From Liriodendron chinense (taxonomy: Eukaryota; Streptophyta; Magnoliopsida; Magnoliales; Magnoliaceae): a stretch of DNA of 64,000 bases. The notes beneath the pieces were generated by a model that saw nothing but the letters and a program-made list of their open reading frames with translations, had not been told where the DNA came from and did no database searches. Both the position numbers and the translations under genes were made by a program. The stretch lies in the NCBI GenBank assembly GCA_003013855.2, contig PVNU02001303.1, positions 310,001 through 374,000 of the forward strand, given 5' to 3'. Below, piece by piece: positions 57,901-64,000 of this stretch (positions are counted from its first letter, which is position 1; each line of letters starts with the position of its first letter).

Positions 57901-60507
57901 TTCTGTCAATTTTCACCTATTTGCGGATGCTTCCATGGTATCAAGGATATTATTGCTGGTCTCGGGGATATCATCGTTGGTATCACTGATACTAGGGAAC
58001 TTTTATGAGGGATTCTTCTCAAGATATTGTTGACTTTGATAATATCACCTATATTATTCAAAATATTGGCGATATTTTGAAATTTTTAGACTTCTAGCAG
58101 TTTCAGTAATGTTGAGTTGGCAAAATGATAATATCAGCAATATTGTCAATAACATCACCAATATTTGGAACATGAACAATGTTTAAAATCTTAGAACTTA
58201 AAGCCCAACTCGATGAAACTTGATTTTGTTTGTTTATTTATTTTCTTTTATTCAATCAAAATTTTGTAAGTATGCATGCATGCTGTTAAGAATTCTTTAC
58301 CACTATCACTAGAGATGTAGGCGGTTCTAAACTTCTGATATTAGCAGTGTATATGATAAAGAACATTTCCTTAGAAATTTTCCTTGTCAACACACAGGTT
58401 ACACACAATCAAATATTTTTCTTCTTTTCAGATGTTACTCATATAATATTTACAATCCTACTCTGCAACTAATTATCTGGGTACATTTTTGCTTAATATT
58501 CCATGCCTCTATGAAATAATGTAACTTCCAATATTATCAAGTTTGGCAAATCTAGTTTGAGAGAGTTTCCATGCATGATACAGATGAGGAATTATAGTCC
58601 TGAGGAATCACTGCTAGTATAGTATCTTGATCCAGCCATTTCGTACAAGTGAGGCCCATGGTTCATTAATCCAGACCACTGACATTCAGAGAGCTGCTTG
58701 AATGTGGGGGATGACCTAAAACTCTTCCAGATTGGAAGATGCTAGCCATCCACAGTACAGTCCATAAAAGAAACGGTCTGGATAACTGAACCATGGGCGC
58801 CATTCATGTAGACTGGTGCGTCAGGACACCATTCAGGTTTTGGTACATGAAGATTCTGTAACTCCTCAACACAGATAAGACCAACATCTAAGTTTGATAT
58901 GTAATTGGTTAACGTTAATAATAAAACAATTTCTTTAGGGGCTGTTGGGGTAGTGGATCCTGCAAGCCCTCTATGTAGGATTCACTGTACCAAAGCGACA
59001 TCTTCCTCCACATAAATGCAATTCGGTTTTTTTTTTTTTTTTTTTAACTTAATTGCAATTATTTGGAGGAAAGCACAGCTTTAGTGCCGCGAATCCTATG
59101 CGGAGGACATGGGGCCCACCAAAATCAGGATTAGACTTAATCCCGATGTTGCAGGGTTCCCTATACAAACGGGCCTTCATTTTTGCATTTAATGCACTCA
59201 AAGGGATTCTTAAACTAAGCTACTTATACTGAAATGAGATCAAGTTTCATGAGAACTCACCTGCCAGAAGCAGAAGAAAACAATCCCTTTGATGCACAAG
59301 AACTTCGACAGAGGCTTGTGGGGTGCCAACTCCTTGGCAAACACATGGTAAAAGACAACGAGAGAATAAAGAGCTAGGGAAACAGAAACGTTCAATATGA
59401 TGGTGAAAGTCCAACTGATCCAGCTGGTGTACCAGCCGAGGAGCTGAAGTGCTATCATCAAAACAGAGCAGATGGGCCGGATGATGACAAACTGCCATGT
59501 CCACTGCTTGAGGAGCTTCAGTGTATGATGGTCAAAACGAACAGTGTGAGGCTGTAGTTGCAAAAGCAAACATATGTCATCTACACATTAAGTCGACAAT
59601 TTCAGGCACAACACTAGCTGGGTTTTGTACCCAAGGAGTAAATGCAAATAATGACAACAATGTACTGGTCTGTATAGGCCTGTTGGGCTTGCCCTATTGA
59701 AAATTCCTATTTTGACCAATTCGCAGAATTATACTTGTGTTGAGAGAGAGAGTAAATGTCAAACATCAAAAGACACTTACTATCTCAACAACTGATGGAG
59801 ACATGTTCAGAAGAAAGGTAAAGCATATTTGAAATGCATAGTCATTTAAATCAACGAATTGAGATAAAGTTCTACTGCTATTATTACATATATCATTATC
59901 TACTTCCACCAGCAATTCTAACAAAATTACAAGAACAAAAGATAACAGAGGAAGCAGTTAATGCTGTAAGTTTCAAACATGAAGTCAGACCTGAAAAAGA
60001 GTCATGGGGAAGGAATGGTGAATCTCTCTTCCTTTAATTCCATCTGGGACTATGTTTTTACTAATAGATATATTTAAGTAACTGTACATCAAAGACAAGA
60101 ACTTAGCAATCACCTGCAAATGAAAACAGAAATTTAGTAAAGAAATGAGGTCGAGAAGCAGATGTGTTCAAAGCAATTTCATAGTTTATGACAAGGTGAA
60201 GTTTACTCCTAAGCAACAGACTTACCAGGGCTTCATAGCATTCCTTAATCGAATCCAAGAACGTGAAGAAGACCTTGCTTCCCCGAATATCTAACAAACC
60301 AGCAAAGGAGTCGACGGCATACAACGGAGCCATAAGGATGATGATAAGTATGGCCTTTTGCTCCTTTGGATTTTTCCAATAGAAGAGATGCTGTGATAGC
60401 AGCTGTAATGTGAAATGCAGTGAAAGCACCACACAGCACCCTGCTCCTAGCAGAGTGAGTGTACCTCTATCCATTGAAGCCAAATCCACAGATGGTGGTA
60501 TTTCCAT
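54981..60507 (-). CDS. TMEM184 / LAZ1-like seven-helix membrane protein (DUF300, four exons)
   Basis: Exons on the minus strand: 60507-60226, 60113-59991, 59551-59261, 55187-54981, each joining in phase 0 for 300 residues, the family's usual size. The family is OSTalpha/TMEM184 (Solute_trans_a) multi-pass proteins of endomembranes or tonoplast; the Arabidopsis relative LAZ1 affects vacuole and brassinosteroid signalling and cell death. Diagnostic stretches: LHFTLQLLSQHLFYWKNPKE, IIILMAPLYAVDSF, AKFLSLMYSYLNISISKNIV, DGIKGREIHHSFPMTLFQ, FAKELAPHKPLSKFLCIKGI, SHHFWLDVEHVQEALQNVLV and the Lys-rich end KMKMGKSE. The start is the first Met of the conserved head (MEIPPSVDLASMDRG); a second Met 11 codons on is possible. 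The last intron is 4.1 kb and contains a dead copia element, yet both splice sites and the final exon are intact. Confidence 0.92.
55541..55600 (+). other. tRNA-like box A/box B segment
   Basis: TTGGCTAGAGCG (box A-like, near 55549) and GGGTTCGAAACCC (perfect box B, near 55581) are spaced as in tRNA-derived SINE heads. The sequence does not fold into a full tRNA by eye. It lies just ahead of the copia LTR region and may be a SINE head or part of that LTR. Confidence 0.4.
55601..57714 (+). mobile_element. Degenerate Ty1/copia retrotransposon with 5' LTR
   Basis: A TATAAAG-containing LTR ends near 56057 in TTTCTGCAACA and is followed by TTGGTATCCGAGC, 11 of 12 bases of the initiator-Met primer-binding site. 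Then gag in broken frames (VPEFDGSNYEL, LALDDLVLFNV), zinc knuckle CWNCGKNGHLRKNC (near 57010), a ruined protease and the pre-integrase motif FWHKRLGHMRKQGLKVL (57595). Integrase, reverse transcriptase and 3' LTR are not seen. The 5' boundary of the LTR is not determined. Oriented opposite to the host TMEM184 gene, inside its last intron. Confidence 0.8.
56111..56301 (-). mobile_element. Poly-A retroposon end inserted in the copia element
   Basis: Begins with a T-run on the plus strand, whose complement is a poly-A tail preceded by GCTTAATAAAATGAGTTATC, resembling plant LINE 3' ends. GGTGTTGG (56103) and GGTGTTTG (56302) may be its target duplication. It separates the primer-binding site of the copia from its gag. 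Confidence 0.55.
57715..59260. repeat. Intron DNA with TATCGG-type remnant and dispersed repeats
   Basis: 57930-58190 is full of GATATTATC, GGGGATATCATCG and CAATATTGTC words, a decayed piece of the TATCGG-word element family. 58640-58820 is a small inverted repeat ('gtgaggcccatggttcat' against 'tgaaccatgggcgccattcatg'). 58940-59170 carries 'ggggctgttggggtagtggatcctgcaa' and an inverted 'cggaggacatggggcccacc'. No exon seen. Confidence 0.5.
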
Positions 60508-61673
60508 TGTCAATTTGAAGAGAATACAGAGGTAGAACCTGAAAAGCAATGCAGTCTTCTTCAGGATCCAAAAGTAGATGTGACAGCTACCAAAGTTTCT
60601 ATTTCTAAAGTCACATTTCCCATCCAATCACATATACCAAATGCCCAGATAAGGAGTCTAGAATGCAAGATCTGAAGAAGAAATTGAAATTTTTCCTAGA
60701 CCTCCAAAGCTCTAAAAATTCTAATATTCCTCAATGGGAACATTAAAGCTATACTTGCATTCAAACACCATTGCAAAAATAAGGCATTCGGCAAACATCA
60801 GAAGTTGTGACTAATACTTAGGGCATGAAACAAAGCAATAAACATATATAATTATACTATAAACAATAATACTGGCAAGAGAACATCGGCTCAGATTCAT
60901 TCTAAATATAAATTTTCTGAATGCTATCTATCATTTTCTGAATGCTTTTCCCATATCATTATAGTTGCAAGATTCATTCTAAGTATAAATTTCATTGTGT
61001 CACAAAAGAGAGACATAAAAATTGCATGACAATTGCCTGCACTTTAAACAACAATAGCAAGAGTAAGGATTTATCTTGTCAAATTCTCATTTCAACTGTG
61101 GAAGTTGAAAATTGTAGAAAAACTTCATAACTGGCCAAGAATCCTTACAAGAGTTAACGCAAAAATATAAGAAATCTATGCAAACAATAGGAACCAAAGC
61201 GAAGAATAATGATCAGCAAAAACATGCTTAGAGTTGAAAATTAAATATTAATTAAGAGTTGCAAACACAAATGCTTCAAATATCGAGAAGAAAGCAGAAA
61301 CAAAATTGAAGTAAAAAAACACAAGATATACACAGATAGAAATACTCTGATGCTCTAGCAGATTGTGATGCTCCATGGGCATGCAAATTAGTTGTACAGA
61401 TAGCAGTATGTCATAAATCCAAAGGCATGCATGTCAGTTGCATAGATGGCAATATGGCAAAATGTACCTCAAATTAAATGTCCAAAATGAGGGGGTATTA
61501 TAGGTGAATCATAACCCAAACATCACTCTAAATGTATGGCTCTAATTAGCTGATTATTGAGCATCTAATGGATGGCCCACATTAGATGTATGGTTCTAAT
61601 TGGATAAAGTTGAAAATACTAAATGGCCCACATTCAACAAACAAAATGTCTGTAGTCTGGTTTTGGGGCTATG
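60508..61673. other. Upstream region of the TMEM184 gene
   Basis: AT-rich and largely free of repeats; no second gene. It probably holds the promoter and any non-coding first exon of the TMEM184 gene. 61480-61640 has dispersed-repeat words ('ctaattggataaagttgaaaatactaaatggcccacattc'). Confidence 0.4.
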
Positions 61674-61955
61674 CCCTATCTAAGGTTGGGACACATTGGG
61701 TAATAAGATGAAGGAAAGTAGACTTCGACGGTTTGGTTATGTGCAACAAAGACCAAGAATTGCACTGGTTGAAGGAGTAGGTAAAAGTTGAAGGCTAAAA
61801 GGGCAAGTTGGAGGCCTTTAAAAGAACGAAGAACATTTAATAACTTTCCATAGTGGATCATATGCAAGCTAGATAGACTTCTTTCAACTTAGAAAGACAA
61901 AGATGAGTATATAAATATTGCAAGGTTATACTAGGAGAGTTTGCCTATTCAACAT
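61674..61955 (+). mobile_element. LINE fragment, ORF2 end
   Basis: Frame pieces read NKMKESRLRRFGYVQQRPRI, the conserved end of plant non-LTR retrotransposon ORFs (RLRWFGHVQRRP type). It is cut off by the hAT-like element that starts at 61956; a second LINE piece follows that element. Confidence 0.6.
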
Positions 61956-62379
61956 TAGAGGTGGCAATGGGGGCCAAGTTTGGGCCAGGCTAGGCTTAGC
62001 CAACACTTAAGACCCAAGGCTCAAACCAGATCCAAGCTTGGCATGGGCCTAGCATAGCAGGCCCAAACTCGAGGCCAAAATTTTTGGTTGGACCCACACC
62101 CCAGCCCGAAAATTGATAAAATCCCTATTTTCCACTTGAATATTCCAAATATATCCGATGATCAAGTGGCACCCACAAGCACAAGAAATAGACATTTTAG
62201 AGGAATGAAAGGAATTGGGTTAAAATGACATTAGCCTAAACTCGACCTGAAAATTGATCGGGTCATGCATGAAAGGCACAAGCCCAACCCATGGGCCAAG
62301 CTAATAGGTCCAACCCCACAATGCCACGTCAGGCTCGTTGGGTCGGGCAGGCTAGCTACCAAGCCCATTGCCACCCTTA
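61956..62379. mobile_element. hAT-like MITE, GGCCCAAG-word
   Basis: Ends TAGAGGTGGCAATGGGGGCC and, from the other side, TAAGGGTGGCAATGGGC; flanks TTCAACAT and CTCAACAT match at 7 of 8. The interior repeats GGCCCAAGC/GGCCAAG and GCTAGGC words at both ends. 424 bp, no coding. It is inserted in LINE sequence. Confidence 0.82.
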
Positions 62380-64000
62380 CTCAACATAGGTTAATGGTTA
62401 TGGATGTTTACATGAAGAGATGGAAGAAGGGTGAAATGAATAGGTGTCTAAGAATGAGGTGGTGAACTTTAAAAGGAGAGAAAAATCTTATTTAGTAATA
62501 AATTGATGAAAGAAGGATGTTGTGGAAGAAGTTAATGTTATGTGCAAAGAGATGGCAGAGTGCATTGGGAAAGCGGCCAAAGAAGTTTTAGGAGTATCCA
62601 GGGGGAAAAGCCACTAATATAAAGAGCTTGGTGATGGAATTATGCAGTCCAAAAGGCTATTAACAAGAAGCGATCGTGTTTTTGCCATAGTAATGGACTA
62701 GAAATGAGGAAGATTTAGAAGAATATAGAAATGGAAAAAGAAAACTAAGAACTAATAAGTGGGGCTAAACTTAAGCCATAAGATGATCTATAAAATAGAT
62801 TGTGGACGAGAAATTGAGAAAGATGACTTCTAACTTGCAAAAATGAGAGATAGGAACGGTAGCGACATTGATCATCTTAAATGCATTAAGAGCGATAAAC
62901 AAAAGGTATTTGTTAAGGACAATATGATCAAGAAACGGTGAAGAAACTATTTCTAGAAATTGTTAAATGATGTTAACTCTGAGAGCTTAAAAACAGAAGG
63001 AATCATAAACTCAAATAGGACCGAAGACCGTAGACACTTTCATAGGATTGGGATATCTTAAGTGAAACAAGCTTTGAGAAAGATGAAGATGGGAAAGGCT
63101 GTAGGACCATATGGTATACCCATGGAGGTTTGGAAGTGCATGAGAGATATCGGTTTATTTCGGTTGATAAAGTTATTCAACAAGATTGTAAGATTGAAAA
63201 AAAAAAGTGAATGGAAAAAAAAAAAAAAAACCATGTTCCCTATTTACAAGAACAAAGGAGATGTACAGAGTTGCACTAACTATTGCGGGATTAAACTTAT
63301 GACATGAAGGTCAACCATTGAGGCTATTTTCTTACTTAGATAATTGTTGGAGAAATATGCGAAGAGGAGGAAGGTTCTCCACATGGTCTTTACTAACTTG
63401 GAGAAGGCATTTGATAGGGTCCCTAGAGAGATAATTTGGTGGGTGTTGGGAAAGAAAAGAGTATCAAGTGGACATATTGACATGATTAAGGTTAAGTACG
63501 AGGGAGTGATAACAAATATAAGGACTGTAGTGCAAAGACAAGTGAGTTTTCTATTATTGAAGGCTTACACCAAGGTTTAGCATTAAGCCCATATCTTTTT
63601 GCATTGGTTATGGACAAGTTAATGAAGTACTTGCGGGGAGAGGTTCTATCGTGTGTGTTTTTTGTAGATGACATAGTTTTGATTGCCAAGACAATGGGGG
63701 GCATAAATGCAAAGCTAGAACAATGGAGGAATGCTTTAGAATCTAAAGGTTTTAAAATGAATCAGACTAAAACATAATATATAGATTGCAATTTTAGTAA
63801 CAATAGGAGTGGAAACAAGAAATTAGTTAAGATTGCTGACCTAAAAGTACCTGAAAATGACCATTTTCAATATCTTGGGTTGTTAATTCACGAGAGTGGA
63901 GAGATTGAGAAGTATGTTGTTCATAGAATTAGAGCTGTGTTGATGAATTGGAGATGTGCCTCCAGAGTTTTACGTGATCCCCACATACCAATCAAACTGA
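62380..64000 (+). mobile_element. Degenerate LINE with reverse transcriptase, runs off the window
   Basis: Broken frames give RLMVMDVYMKR (62390), WTLKGEKN, a long linker with many stops, then the reverse transcriptase: QALRKMKMGKAVGPYGIP (63063), FPIYKNKGDVQSCTNY (63235), HMVFTNLEKAFDRVPREIIW (63380), LSPYLFALVMDKLMKYL (63583), catalytic FVDDIVLI (63660, normally FADD), KLEQWRNALESKGFKMNQTK and FQYLGLLIHESGEIE. At least one frameshift near 63565 and a stop near 63775 make it inactive. The 3' end lies beyond base 64000. Confidence 0.88.

Overview
This window is nuclear DNA of a flowering plant. It has small GT-AG exons separated by long AT-rich introns, plant gene families (F-box/FBD, TMEM184/LAZ1-like, a plastid-targeted zinc-ribbon protein, a small mitochondrial membrane protein) and a dense load of plant retrotransposon and hAT-like debris. 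A dispersed repeat vocabulary built on GTGGGCCCCAC and 'gatggacggtgtgga' recurs throughout. I associate it with magnoliid genomes, but that lineage call is inference only.

Layout. 1-17 kb: a decaying minus-strand F-box/LRR/FBD cluster. One copy is structurally intact (4.5-7.0 kb), one is a pseudogene (13.8-16.1 kb) and two are remnants (1.6-2.6 kb, 3.4-3.7 kb). Two near-identical GATCCG-rich hAT-like elements sit nearby. 17-24 kb: transposon territory with a 1.5-kb hAT-like element, a long hairpin element between two microsatellites, and two truncated copia retrotransposons joined head to head. 24.6-37.6 kb: a plus-strand four-exon gene for a 101-residue, probably mitochondrial protein. Its 306-nt CDS is spread over 13 kb of introns filled with a LINE, a miniature LTR element, hAT-like elements (one carrying a captured gene head) and minisatellites. 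41.0-49.7 kb: a plus-strand six-exon gene for a 252-residue, probably plastid, two-helix zinc-ribbon protein. 49.7-55 kb: intergenic minisatellite, SINE and foldback elements. 55.0-60.5 kb: a minus-strand four-exon TMEM184 gene (300 aa) whose last intron holds a degenerate copia. 61.7-64 kb: LINE fragments split by a hAT-like element and running off the window.

The four expressed-looking genes share no obvious pathway and are not an operon-like unit. The most interesting layer is the mobile DNA. Over ten elements look hAT-like (terminal inverted repeats starting TAG or CA, 8-bp target duplications). Each family fills its interior with its own short, often palindromic word (GATCCG, GTAACGG, GCTACG, TATCGG, CAAGCC, GAGTCG, TTCGATTCGG, GGCCCAAG). 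There are also two very small LTR-PBS-LTR elements with a 53-bp interior. Exon boundaries were placed by hand from splice motifs and reading phase. Nothing was searched or computed.
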